Of a stretch of 64,000 nucleotides of DNA, positions 19,084-26,576 are shown in pieces; within the stretch, counting starts at the first letter, position 1, and each line of letters begins with the position of its first letter. Where the stretch lies: assembly GCF_900236475.1 (NCBI RefSeq), contig NZ_LT963352.1, forward strand, positions 6,824,001 to 6,888,000, read 5' to 3'. Made by a program: the position numbers and the translations under genes. The notes beneath the pieces were generated by a model. It was not told where the DNA came from. It ran no database searches and saw nothing but the letters and a program-made list of their open reading frames with translations. Origin of the DNA: Streptomyces chartreusis NRRL 3882. GTDB lineage: Bacteria; Actinomycetota; Actinomycetes; Streptomycetales; Streptomycetaceae.

Positions 19084-19647
19084 TCAGGCGTTCTTCGGCT
19101 CCACGAACTGCATGTCGAGCTGGATCTTCACCACTTCCCCGAGCAGACCGGGAGCGAAGTCGAGCCCGAACTCGCTGCGCCGAATCTCACCCGTCGCCTC
19201 GAACCCGGCGTGCCGGCTGCCGTCCATGGGCACATCGACCAGCCCGCCGAACTCCACGGCGAGCGTCACCGGGCGGGTCACCTCACCGATCGTCAGCTCG
19301 CCTTCCATGGTCCAGTCCTCACCCTCACCCGACACACGCGTCGAGCGGTACGTCATCGTCGGGCGCTTCTCGACGTCGAGCAGGTCGGAGGCGCGGACAT
19401 GCGCGTCCCGGTCGGCGTTGCCGGTGTCGATCGAGGCCAGGTCGACGGTCGCGGTGACCCGTACGTCCTCGACGCGCTCCCCGACGAACAGGTCGGCCTC
19501 CAACCGCTCGAAGCGCCCCCGCACCTTGGCGATGCCCAGGTGGCGGATGGTGAAGCCCACGGAGGAGTGGAACGGGTCCAGGGCCCAGTTCCCCGGGGCC
19601 AGCGGCAGGGCGGTGGCGGTAGCGGCGGTAGCGGTGTCATTCGTCAT
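19084..19647 (-). CDS. YceI-family protein (lipid-binding lipocalin-like barrel)
   Basis: A 187-residue protein; ATG 19647 (MTNDTATAA) is preferred to GTG 19656, which has no room for a ribosome site. YceI marks are W(A)LDPFHSSVGFTIRHLGIAKVRGRF, ATVDLASIDTGNADRDAHVRASDLLD and a final FGLDFAPG. The fold is a beta-barrel that binds polyprenoid or other amphiphiles. There is no signal peptide, so the protein is cytosolic, as is common in actinobacteria. It is divergent from an MmyB-type regulator with 101 bp between starts, which suggests that the regulator controls it. Confidence 0.92.
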   Translation of the reverse strand: MTNDTATAATATALPLAPGNWALDPFHSSVGFTIRHLGIAKVRGRFERLEADLFVGERVEDVRVTATVDLASIDTGNADRDAHVRASDLLDVEKRPTMTYRSTRVSGEGEDWTMEGELTIGEVTRPVTLAVEFGGLVDVPMDGSRHAGFEATGEIRRSEFGLDFAPGLLGEVVKIQLDMQFVEPKNA

Positions 19648-19748
19648 GGCCTCCACCCTGAGGGGCGTGCGGCCCGGGAGGGAGACCGGCCGGAGCCTGG
19701 TAGTGGCAGGGACACCCTCCCCGCGCGCGGGCGGGGTACGTTCGGCGG

Positions 19749-20612
19749 GTGAGTGACAACGAGTTGGGCACGTTCCTGCGCACCTGGCGTGAAGCCGTCA
19801 GCCCCGCCGAAGTGGGCCTGCCCACCGGTCCGCGCCGCCGCACCCCGGGCCTGCGGCGCTCCGAGCTGGCCACGCTCGCCGGCATCAGCGTCGAATACCT
19901 CACCCGGCTGGAACAGGGACGGGACCGTCACCCCTCCGCCCAGGTGCTCGGTGCCCTCGCCGACGTCCTGAACCTGTCTCTCGCCGACCGGATGCTGCTG
20001 CGCCGCCTGACCAAGGAGGCGGACGGCGGGGACCCGCTGCTCTGCGCGGCGGCCCCGTCGCTCGGCCGCACGGCACGCCCCACGGTCCGGTCCGTGCTCG
20101 ACCGCCTCGAACCGGCCCCCGCCCTGGTGGTCAACTGGATCGGCGACGTCCTCGCCCACACCGCGGGATACGAGCGGCTGGCCGGGCCCCTCGGCCTGCT
20201 CGACGACGAGCCGCCCAACCTGCTCCGCTATCTGTTCACCGACGAACGGGCCCGCAGCGCCTACCGGGACTGGGACCGGGTGGCCGACGACCTGGTCGCC
20301 CAGCTCCGGCACGAGGTCCCGCTGCGGGATCCGTACGTCGCCGAACTTGCCGACGAGCTGACGGTGACGGCCGGGGCGGAGTTCGCCGACCGGTTCGCCG
20401 ACCTGGCCGTGGCACCGCGGCCGACGGGCTCCCAGCACATCGAGCACCCGGAGGCCGGATCGCTGCGCCTGCTGCACGAGACGTTCGCGCTGCCCGACGA
20501 CGGCCAGCGCGTGATCGTCCACCTGCCCGCGGACGACGCCACGGCCGCCGCCCTGGACCGCCTCAACGGCCGTCGCCCCGGCGGGCTGCGGGCCGTGGGG
20601 GAGGCCGGCTGA
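19749..20612 (+). CDS. XRE-family regulator with MmyB-like ligand domain
   Basis: A 287-residue protein with a GTG start. Residues about 5-80 form the XRE helix-turn-helix, with RRTPGLRRSELATLAGIS and VEYLTRLEQGRDRHPSAQV, a signature of the MmyB subfamily. Residues about 100-265 are the MmyB PAS-like ligand domain (LVVNWIGDVLAHTAGYERL; NLLRYLFTDERAR; IEHPEAGSLRLLHETFALP), known in relatives to bind fatty acids. Its divergent neighbour is YceI-like, and relatives often control a neighbouring oxidoreductase or lipid-binding gene. An autoregulatory site in the short divergent region is likely but not identified. Confidence 0.92.
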   Translation: MSDNELGTFLRTWREAVSPAEVGLPTGPRRRTPGLRRSELATLAGISVEYLTRLEQGRDRHPSAQVLGALADVLNLSLADRMLLRRLTKEADGGDPLLCAAAPSLGRTARPTVRSVLDRLEPAPALVVNWIGDVLAHTAGYERLAGPLGLLDDEPPNLLRYLFTDERARSAYRDWDRVADDLVAQLRHEVPLRDPYVAELADELTVTAGAEFADRFADLAVAPRPTGSQHIEHPEAGSLRLLHETFALPDDGQRVIVHLPADDATAAALDRLNGRRPGGLRAVGEAG

Positions 20613-20652
20613 GCGACGCGTACGGGACGCGTTCCCTGCCGTCCGTGCGGAC

Positions 20653-20706
20653 CGTGAGACGTGTCAGCCCTCCAGCGCTGATCGTGAGAGGTGTCAGCCT
20701 TCGAGC
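20653..20706. repeat. Imperfect 24-bp direct duplication at the end of the sugar kinase gene
   Basis: CGTGAGACGTGTCAGCCCTC at 20653 recurs as CGTGAGAGGTGTCAGCCTTC at 20683, 30 bp apart. The second copy contains the kinase stop codon. It looks like a small tandem duplication of the gene's 3' end. Confidence 0.6.
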
Positions 20707-21599
20707 TCGTACGCGTACGGCGGTTCCGCTCCGGCCCGGGAGCAGGTGACCGCCGCCGCACGGGCCGCGAAGCCCAGCAGCCCCGTCCAGCCGTCGGACC
20801 CCAGCGCGGCCAGCGCCTGAGTGCTGAGCGCGTCGCGTGCCGCGAGCCCGTGCAGCAGCGCCGCGTTCACCGTGTCGCCCGCGCCGATCGTGTCCACGAC
20901 CTCCACCCGCTCACCCGGCACCGCGTACTCGCCACTGGCGGTGTAGGCGGTCAGCCCGTCGCCGCCCCGGGTGATCACGACCGCCGCGGGGCCGGCCGCC
21001 AGCCACTCCTGGGGTGTGCCGCCCAGCCACCGGGCGTCCTCCTCGGACAGCTTCAGCAGCGACACCGACGGCAGCCAGCTCTTGAACCGCGCCCGGTAGG
21101 CGTCCGCGTCCGGGATCAGGCCGGCCCTGATGTTCGGGTCCAGCGCGGTGAACACACCCTGCGCGGCCGCCGCACGCATCAGCTCCTCGTAGGCGCTCGC
21201 CCCCGGCTCCAGCACCAGCGAGCAGGTCCCGAAGGAGACGGCCCGGGTGCCGGGCGGCAGCGCGGAGGGAGCCGTGAAGAGCCGGTCCGCAGTTCCGTCG
21301 ACGTAGAAGGAGTACGCCGCCGAGCCGTCCGCGCCGACCGTGGCGACGGCGAGGGTCGTGGGCTCGGTGCCGCGCTGCACCGACGACACGTCCACCCCGG
21401 TCTCCCGCAGCCGGTCCAGCAGGGCCTCCCCGAAGGCGTCGTACGACACCCGGGAGCAGAAGGCGGCGGGGGAGCCGAGGCGGCCCAGCGCGACCGCCGT
21501 GTTGTACGGGCCGCCGCCGAGCGCCGGCTGGAGCGCGGCCAGGGCACCCGTGCCCCGCGGTACCAGGTCGATCAGTGCCTCACCGGCGACGACGATCAT
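20694..21599 (-). CDS. PfkB-family carbohydrate kinase (fructokinase-like)
   Basis: A 301-residue ribokinase-family enzyme that phosphorylates a sugar with ATP in the cytosol. The N-terminal signature is GGGPYNTAVALGRLG, and the C-terminal signature with the catalytic Asp and anion hole is DTIGAGDTVNAALL. FYVDGTADRL and LSEEDARWLGG are typical of the fructokinase branch, though 2-keto-3-deoxygluconate or another sugar kinase is possible. Its ATG overlaps the end of the LacI gene by 20 bp, so the two are translationally coupled, and the sugar or its product is the probable inducer. Confidence 0.9.
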   Translation of the reverse strand: MIVVAGEALIDLVPRGTGALAALQPALGGGPYNTAVALGRLGSPAAFCSRVSYDAFGEALLDRLRETGVDVSSVQRGTEPTTLAVATVGADGSAAYSFYVDGTADRLFTAPSALPPGTRAVSFGTCSLVLEPGASAYEELMRAAAAQGVFTALDPNIRAGLIPDADAYRARFKSWLPSVSLLKLSEEDARWLGGTPQEWLAAGPAAVVITRGGDGLTAYTASGEYAVPGERVEVVDTIGAGDTVNAALLHGLAARDALSTQALAALGSDGWTGLLGFAARAAAVTCSRAGAEPPYAYELEG

Positions 21600-22665
21600 G
21601 CGACGGTTCCTCTCTCGGACTGCTCGTGCTGCTCAAGCCGCGCGGACTGGCCCCCTCGGGGCAGCCGCACGACGTGCGGTGGACGAAGGCGCAGGGGAGC
21701 CGCACGGTCCGGGCGGGCCGGTCCGGCTCGGCGAGACGTTCCAGGAGCACCCGTACGGCCTGGGCGCCGATGTCCCTGCTGGGCTGCGCGATCGCGGTGA
21801 GGCGGGGCGAGAACAGGTCCGCCCAGGCGAAGTCGTCGAAACAGCACAGCGCGATGTCGCCGGGCACGGACAGGCCGTGCGCGCGCAGGGCACGCAGGGC
21901 CCCGATGGTCATGGCGTTGTTGGCGGTGACCAGCGCGGTGGGCGGCACGGCGAGGGACAGCAGGGCGGCGGTGGCCTGTTCGGCACCGGCCGACTCCGAG
22001 TCGCCGTGCACCAGGAGCCGTTCGTCGTACGGCAGCCCCGCGAACGCGAGGCCGGTCCGGTACCCGGTGATCCGCTCGCTCGTGGTGCTGAGCCCCGGCC
22101 GTCCCGCCACCAGCCCGATCCGCCGGTGACCGAGACCGGCGAGATGGGCGACCAGCCGGGACGTCGGTTCGGCGTTGTCGGCGCAGACCTGGTCGAAACG
22201 CGGTCCGCCGTCCGGGGCGTCCACCAGCCGGTCGAGGAGCACGGCCGGTACGTCGTGCCGCCCCAGGTAGGCGAGCAGCCCGCGCGGCTCCGCGGAGGGC
22301 GCGACGATCATGCCGTCCACCCGGCGCTCGTGCAGCAGCTGGACGACCTTGCGCTCGTGCTCCGGGTCGTCGTGCGGATCGGCGATCAGGAGGCTGTAGC
22401 CGTGCTCCAGGGCACTGGCCTCGACGCCCTGGAGGATCTCCGTGAAGTACGGGTTGCTGATCGCCGACACCGCCAGCCCGATGGACCGGGTACGGGCCGT
22501 CACCAGGGAACGGGCCAGCGTGTTCGTCGTGTAGCCGAGCTCCTCCACGGCGTCCAGGACCGCCTGGCGGGTGTGCGGCAGCACCGGCCGGGTGCCGTTC
22601 AGGACGTGCGAGACGGTCGCCACGGAGACTCCGGCGCTGCGCGCCACGTCGGCCATGGTCGCCAT
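21580..22665 (-). CDS. LacI-family sugar-responsive repressor
   Basis: A 361-residue protein. The LacI helix-turn-helix is at residues about 2-25 (MADVARSAGVSVATVSHVLNG), with hinge helix LVTARTRSIGLAV and a periplasmic-binding-like sensor domain (ISNPYFTEILQGVE; DGMIVAPS; AVLLDR; GHRRIGLVAG; TALVTANNAMTIGALRAL; CFDDFAWADLFSP). The C-terminus ends in an unusual Ser/Arg-rich tail (SSTSSPREEPSHDRRRR) that overlaps the kinase start. A perfect palindrome 57 bp upstream of the start is the likely autoregulatory operator. A related palindrome lies at 5347-5374. Confidence 0.94.
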   Translation of the reverse strand: MATMADVARSAGVSVATVSHVLNGTRPVLPHTRQAVLDAVEELGYTTNTLARSLVTARTRSIGLAVSAISNPYFTEILQGVEASALEHGYSLLIADPHDDPEHERKVVQLLHERRVDGMIVAPSAEPRGLLAYLGRHDVPAVLLDRLVDAPDGGPRFDQVCADNAEPTSRLVAHLAGLGHRRIGLVAGRPGLSTTSERITGYRTGLAFAGLPYDERLLVHGDSESAGAEQATAALLSLAVPPTALVTANNAMTIGALRALRAHGLSVPGDIALCCFDDFAWADLFSPRLTAIAQPSRDIGAQAVRVLLERLAEPDRPARTVRLPCAFVHRTSCGCPEGASPRGLSSTSSPREEPSHDRRRR

Positions 22666-22721
22666 GCTTCTCCCGCCTCCTCTGTCAGGTCCCGGCGGGA
22701 ACGTATCGCATCCGACGGCAT

Positions 22722-22749
22722 ACGTAAACGCTTACGCAAGCGTTTACGT
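22722..22749. promoter_or_regulatory. Probable LacI-family operator
   Basis: A perfect 12-bp inverted repeat, ACGTAAACGCTT and AAGCGTTTACGT, around ACGC. The centre CGCAAGCG plus AAACG/CGTTT arms are typical of LacI-family operators. It lies 57 bp upstream of the LacI start codon, where autoregulation would act. Confidence 0.82.
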
Positions 22750-22775
22750 GAACCCTGAGGGCGCGGAGCAGAGGG

Positions 22776-22815
22776 CAGATCCACGGGGCAGAGGCCAGAT
22801 CCACGGGGCAGAGGC
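22776..22815. repeat. Two perfect 20-bp tandem repeats
   Basis: The unit CAGATCCACGGGGCAGAGGC occurs at 22776-22795 and 22796-22815, flanked by partial copies (GCAGAGG before, CAGAAGAG after). It lies between a LacI operator and a terminator, in non-coding DNA. Confidence 0.75.
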
Positions 22816-22824
22816 CAGAAGAGA

Positions 22825-22847
22825 GAGGGCGAGTCGCAGTCGCCCTC
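22825..22847 (-). terminator. Terminator after HTH protein gene
   Basis: GAGGGCGA pairs perfectly with TCGCCCTC around GTCGCAG, 5 nt after the stop of the leftward gene. On the minus strand it is followed by TCTCTTCT. Confidence 0.65.
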
Positions 22848-22852
22848 GGGGT

Positions 22853-23800
22853 CTACTCCCAGTCCCAGCCGATCCCCAGGAACCCGGCCCGCACCCGCGG
22901 CTCGACCAGGTGCACGGACCGGTGCCGGCCGCTCAGTGCCAGGTCCTGGCAGCCGGTGCGCGGGGCCGCCGCCGAGTGCTGGGTGAAACGGTGGCAGCGC
23001 GCCGGGAGGGCCGCCGCGTCGAAGCACACCTGGAGCGCGTACTGGCCGCCGGGGGAGTCGAAGCCGCGGAGGTACTCGTGCGACACACCCGCCGTGCCGT
23101 CCTCGACGCCGTAGCGGAACAGGAACGTGTCGCCGGCCCGCAGCCGGGTGTCGAAGAGCAGCTCGGCCGCGAGCACGCCCGTGTCCCGATGCCAACGAAC
23201 GCGGCCCGTGCGGCAGTTCTCCAGCGCGTGCACCCTCATCCGCTCCGGTGCGGCTCCCCGGTCGCCGTGGTGGACGGCCACGAACCGGTCGACGCCGTCC
23301 CGGTGGGCGCGCACGATGTGGTGCGACTCCCGCTCGGCCAGTTCGCGCCGCGCCCCGATCCGCAGCCGCTCGTGGTGCCCGAGGGTGTGCAGACCGCCGT
23401 CCGGTGGGCAGTCCAGCTCGGCCAACAGCTGGTCCAGGACCCCGGAGGCCTCGACGAGGGAGCGGTAGGAGCGGGCCGCGGACCGCTGCCCGGACGGGCC
23501 TTCGCCGGAGTCGGCGAGCAGCCGGATCAGCGACTCCTCGGGAAGCTCCAGGATCTCCTCCAGCGCGCGCACGGCCCGCAGGGACTCGGGGCGCTGCGGG
23601 CGCCTGGCCCCCTGCTGCCAGTAACTCAGGCTGGTGACGCCGACCTTCACCCCGTGACGGGACAGATGGTGCTGCACGCGTTGCAGCGGCAGCCCGCGGG
23701 CGGCGATCGCGGCACGCAGGGCGACGTGGAAGGGGCCGCCGCGCAGAACCGAGTCCAGTTCCGCGGTGGCGACGTCCGCGTGCTGTGGGGCGTGCGGCAT
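22853..23800 (-). CDS. HTH-domain protein, uncharacterised Streptomyces type
   Basis: A 315-residue protein starting at ATG 23800. Residues about 25-100 form an XRE-like helix-turn-helix (RAAIAARGLPLQRVQHHLSR, VGVTSLSYWQQGARRPQRPES). The C-terminal 190 residues have a beta-rich pattern (HHIVRAHRDGVDRFVAVHHG; DTFLFRYGVEDG; EYLRGFDSPGGQYALQVCFD; HLVEPRVRAGFLGIGWDWE) that I do not recognise as a known ligand domain. A regulator is likely from the N-terminal half. It stands alone, with a terminator after it. It could be part of the developmental regulator set, but nothing in the sequence shows a target. Confidence 0.75.
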   Translation of the reverse strand: MPHAPQHADVATAELDSVLRGGPFHVALRAAIAARGLPLQRVQHHLSRHGVKVGVTSLSYWQQGARRPQRPESLRAVRALEEILELPEESLIRLLADSGEGPSGQRSAARSYRSLVEASGVLDQLLAELDCPPDGGLHTLGHHERLRIGARRELAERESHHIVRAHRDGVDRFVAVHHGDRGAAPERMRVHALENCRTGRVRWHRDTGVLAAELLFDTRLRAGDTFLFRYGVEDGTAGVSHEYLRGFDSPGGQYALQVCFDAAALPARCHRFTQHSAAAPRTGCQDLALSGRHRSVHLVEPRVRAGFLGIGWDWE

Positions 23801-24010
23801 GCAGGGGCCTCTCTGTGAGTCGGCGACGGCTGGTCAGACCGTTCGCGCGGGCCGCCCGGGACCGTCCCGCCGGCGCAGGGGAGGTCTTCACATCCGTACG
23901 CCGTCGTTCAGGGGTCCCGAGTTCCCCCGCATTGAAGCGTGTTGACCTGGTCCCGACAACACCTGATGCCGGACAGTGACGTACTCCCGGCCGGACCCGG
24001 CCAGACACGC

Positions 24011-24041
24011 GACCGCCCGGGGCATGGCGCCCCGGGCGGTC
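24011..24041 (-). terminator. Terminator after the 53-residue gene
   Basis: A 13-bp perfect stem, GACCGCCCGGGGC and GCCCCGGGCGGTC, around ATGGC. It lies 45 nt past the stop of the small leftward gene, which supports transcription on that strand. Confidence 0.7.
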
Positions 24042-24085
24042 TGTGCTGGCGGTGACCCCGGCCTCCACCGAGGCCGGTGTCCTGT

Positions 24086-24247
24086 CTATGAGCGGTCGCT
24101 TCCGCCCCGTTCCTCGACGGCCAAGCGCTTGGCCCGCACTATGTCGGGGTCGCGCGGGTCGAGGGCGTCGTGCAGCGCGAACGGTTCGTCCGCGTACCGG
24201 CGGGCACGGACGGCCCGCCGGGTTTTCTCGATCCGCATCCGCTTCAT
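24086..24247 (-). CDS. Small basic protein, 53 residues
   Basis: The frame from ATG 24247 gives a 53-residue protein that begins MKRMRIEKTRRAVRARRY, continues DEPFALHDALDPRDPDIVRA and ends RLAVEERGGSDRS. I accept it because nearly all third codon positions are G or C, GGAGG lies 11 nt upstream of the ATG, and a strong hairpin follows the stop. The longer frame running back to 24502 is not credible because it overlaps the uvrC start and has poor codon use. The N-terminal third is strongly basic and the middle is acidic. The function is unknown. It is divergent from uvrC with 253 bp between starts. Confidence 0.62.
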   Translation of the reverse strand: MKRMRIEKTRRAVRARRYADEPFALHDALDPRDPDIVRAKRLAVEERGGSDRS

Positions 24248-24487
24248 CTGCGCAGCCCTCCGACCCGTGGCCCGCCCGTTTCGCGCCGAAACGGCCGGTC
24301 CGCACCGACAACCTGTGCCTGCACCGACACGGACTCCGCCCGCCGGACGTCGCCGTGTCCCCGTGGGAAGCCTGCATTCCCGCTCCCGGCGTGCCGTAAC
24401 CCCGGGCGGGGCATGCCGTTGGAAACCGCCCCTCGCCGAGCCCGTGATCGTGTCCCGCCGCCCCGCCGGGCTGTCGGTGCTCGCCAG

Positions 24488-24493
24488 TAGGGT
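24488..24493 (+). promoter_or_regulatory. Possible -10 element for a leaderless uvrC mRNA
   Basis: TAGGGT ends 7 nt before the uvrC ATG, and no ribosome site is visible between them, so transcription may start at or within a base or two of the ATG. No clear -35 hexamer is seen. Confidence 0.35.
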
Positions 24494-24500
24494 GTGAGAC

Positions 24501-26576
24501 ATGGCCGACCCCTCCAGCTACCGCCCCAAACCGGGTGAGATCCCCGACTCGCCGGGGGTCTACAGGTTCCGTGACGAGCACCGCCGGGTGATCTACGTCG
24601 GAAAGGCGAAAAGCCTGCGCCAGCGCCTGGCGAACTACTTCCAGGACCTGGCGGGCCTGCACCCGCGCACCCGCTCCATGGTCACCACGGCCGCGTCCGT
24701 GGAGTGGACGGTGGTGTCCACGGAGGTCGAGGCGCTCCAGCTGGAGTACTCGTGGATCAAGGAGTACGACCCCCGGTTCAACGTCAAGTACCGCGACGAC
24801 AAGAGCTACCCGTACCTCGCGGTGACGATGAACGAGGAGTACCCGCGCGTGCAGGTGATGCGCGGTCACAAGAAGAAGGGCGTCCGCTACTTCGGGCCGT
24901 ACGCGCACGCGTGGGCGATCCGCGACACCGTCGACCTGCTGCTGCGCGTCTTCCCCGTGCGCACCTGCTCGGCCGGCGTCTTCAAGAACGCCGCCCGGAC
25001 GGGCCGCCCCTGCCTCCTCGGCTACATCGGCAAGTGCTCCGCCCCGTGCGTGGACCGGGTCTCCGCCGAGGAGCACCGCGAACTGGCCGACGAGTTCTGT
25101 GACTTCATGACCGGCCGCACGGCCACGTACATCCGCCGCCTGGAGAAGCAGATGGGCGAGGCGGCCGAGGAGATGGAGTACGAGCGGGCGGCCCGGCTGC
25201 GCGACGACATCGGGGCCCTGAAGAAGGCCATGGAGAAGAACGCGGTCGTGCTCGCCGACGCGACCGACGCCGACCTGATCGCGGTCGCCGAGGACGAGCT
25301 GGAGGCGGCCGTCCAGATCTTCCACGTACGCGGCGGACGGGTACGCGGCCAGCGCGGCTGGGTCACCGACAAGGTGGAGGAGATCACCACCGGCGCCCTC
25401 GTGGAGCACGCCCTCCAGCAGCTGTACGGCGAGGAGACGGGCGACGCGGTCCCCAAGGAGGTCCTCGTCCCCGCCCTGCCCGACCCCGTGGAGCCCGTCC
25501 AGGAGTGGCTCGCCGGCCGGCGCGGCTCGGGCGTCTCGCTGCGCGTCCCGCAGCGCGGCGACAAGAAGGCCCTCATGGAGACCGTGCAGCGCAACGCCCA
25601 GCAGGCGCTCGTGCTGCACAAGACCAAGCGCGCCTCCGACCTCACCACGCGCTCGCGCGCCCTGGAGGAGATCGCCGACGCCCTCGACCTGGACAGCGCC
25701 CCGCTCAGGATCGAGTGCTACGACATCTCCCACCTCCAGGGCGACGACGTGGTGGCCTCCATGGTCGTCTTCGAGGACGGCCTGGCCCGCAAGAGCGAGT
25801 ACCGCCGCTTCCAGATCAAGGGCTTCGCGGGGCAGGACGACGTTCGCTCCATGCACGAGGTGATCACCCGCCGCTTCCGCCGCTACCTCGCCGAGAAGGA
25901 GAAAACGGGGGAGTGGACCGACAGCGAGAACGCCGAGACCCCTGAGATCGACGGGAACGGCGAGATCGTCGGGACCGGCCCCACCGAGGACGACGGCCGC
26001 CCCAAGAAGTTCGCCTACCCGCCCCAGCTCGTGGTCGTCGACGGCGGCGCCCCGCAGGTCGCGGCGGCCCAGCGGGCCCTGGACGAGCTCGGTATCGACG
26101 ACATCGCCGTGTGCGGCCTCGCCAAGCGCCTGGAGGAGGTCTGGCTGCCCGGCGACGACGACCCGGTGGTCCTGCCCCGCACCAGCGAGGGCCTGTACCT
26201 GCTCCAGCGGGTCCGTGACGAGGCCCACCGCTTCGCGATCACCTACCAGCGCACCAAGCGGTCCAAGCGCTTCCGGTCCAGCCCCCTGGACGACGTCCCC
26301 GGCCTCGGGGACACCCGCAAGCAGGCACTCCTGAAGCACTTCGGTTCGTTGAAGAAATTGCGATCCGCCACCATCGACCAGATCTGCGAGGTTCCCGGCA
26401 TAGGCCGCAAGACCGCCGAGACGATCGCGGCGGCCCTCGCCCAGGCGGCCCCGGCCGCACCCGCCGTCAACACGGCGACTGGAGAGATCATGGAAGAGGA
26501 ACCCGGCACCATGGGTTCCGGTGGGGAGCCCGTGCGGACGGGCGCCCCGGACGAACGACGGGGGCAGGAGACATGA
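24501..26576 (+). CDS. uvrC: Excinuclease ABC subunit C
   Basis: A 691-residue nuclease that makes both incisions in nucleotide excision repair. Residues about 14-95 are the GIY-YIG domain (DSPGVYRFRDEHRRVIYVGKAKSLRQRL). A Cys cluster (CSAGVF...CLLGYIGKCSAPC) follows, then the UVR helix that contacts UvrB (MEYERAARLRDDIGALKKAM). Residues about 380-590 form the RNase H-like domain (RIECYDISHLQGDDVVASM; LVVVDGGAPQVAAAQ), and two helix-hairpin-helix motifs (LDDVPGLGDTRKQALL; ICEVPGIGRKTAETIA) close the core. A short acidic tail is specific to relatives. It is the first gene of uvrC-rapZ-yvcK-whiA; its stop overlaps the rapZ start by 4 nt. Confidence 0.98.
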   Translation: MADPSSYRPKPGEIPDSPGVYRFRDEHRRVIYVGKAKSLRQRLANYFQDLAGLHPRTRSMVTTAASVEWTVVSTEVEALQLEYSWIKEYDPRFNVKYRDDKSYPYLAVTMNEEYPRVQVMRGHKKKGVRYFGPYAHAWAIRDTVDLLLRVFPVRTCSAGVFKNAARTGRPCLLGYIGKCSAPCVDRVSAEEHRELADEFCDFMTGRTATYIRRLEKQMGEAAEEMEYERAARLRDDIGALKKAMEKNAVVLADATDADLIAVAEDELEAAVQIFHVRGGRVRGQRGWVTDKVEEITTGALVEHALQQLYGEETGDAVPKEVLVPALPDPVEPVQEWLAGRRGSGVSLRVPQRGDKKALMETVQRNAQQALVLHKTKRASDLTTRSRALEEIADALDLDSAPLRIECYDISHLQGDDVVASMVVFEDGLARKSEYRRFQIKGFAGQDDVRSMHEVITRRFRRYLAEKEKTGEWTDSENAETPEIDGNGEIVGTGPTEDDGRPKKFAYPPQLVVVDGGAPQVAAAQRALDELGIDDIAVCGLAKRLEEVWLPGDDDPVVLPRTSEGLYLLQRVRDEAHRFAITYQRTKRSKRFRSSPLDDVPGLGDTRKQALLKHFGSLKKLRSATIDQICEVPGIGRKTAETIAAALAQAAPAAPAVNTATGEIMEEEPGTMGSGGEPVRTGAPDERRGQET

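Noticed and set aside
23801..24085. Forward open frames in the gap before uvrC
   Set aside because: Arg/Pro-rich translations without ribosome sites. Only the 53-residue reverse frame has good codon bias.
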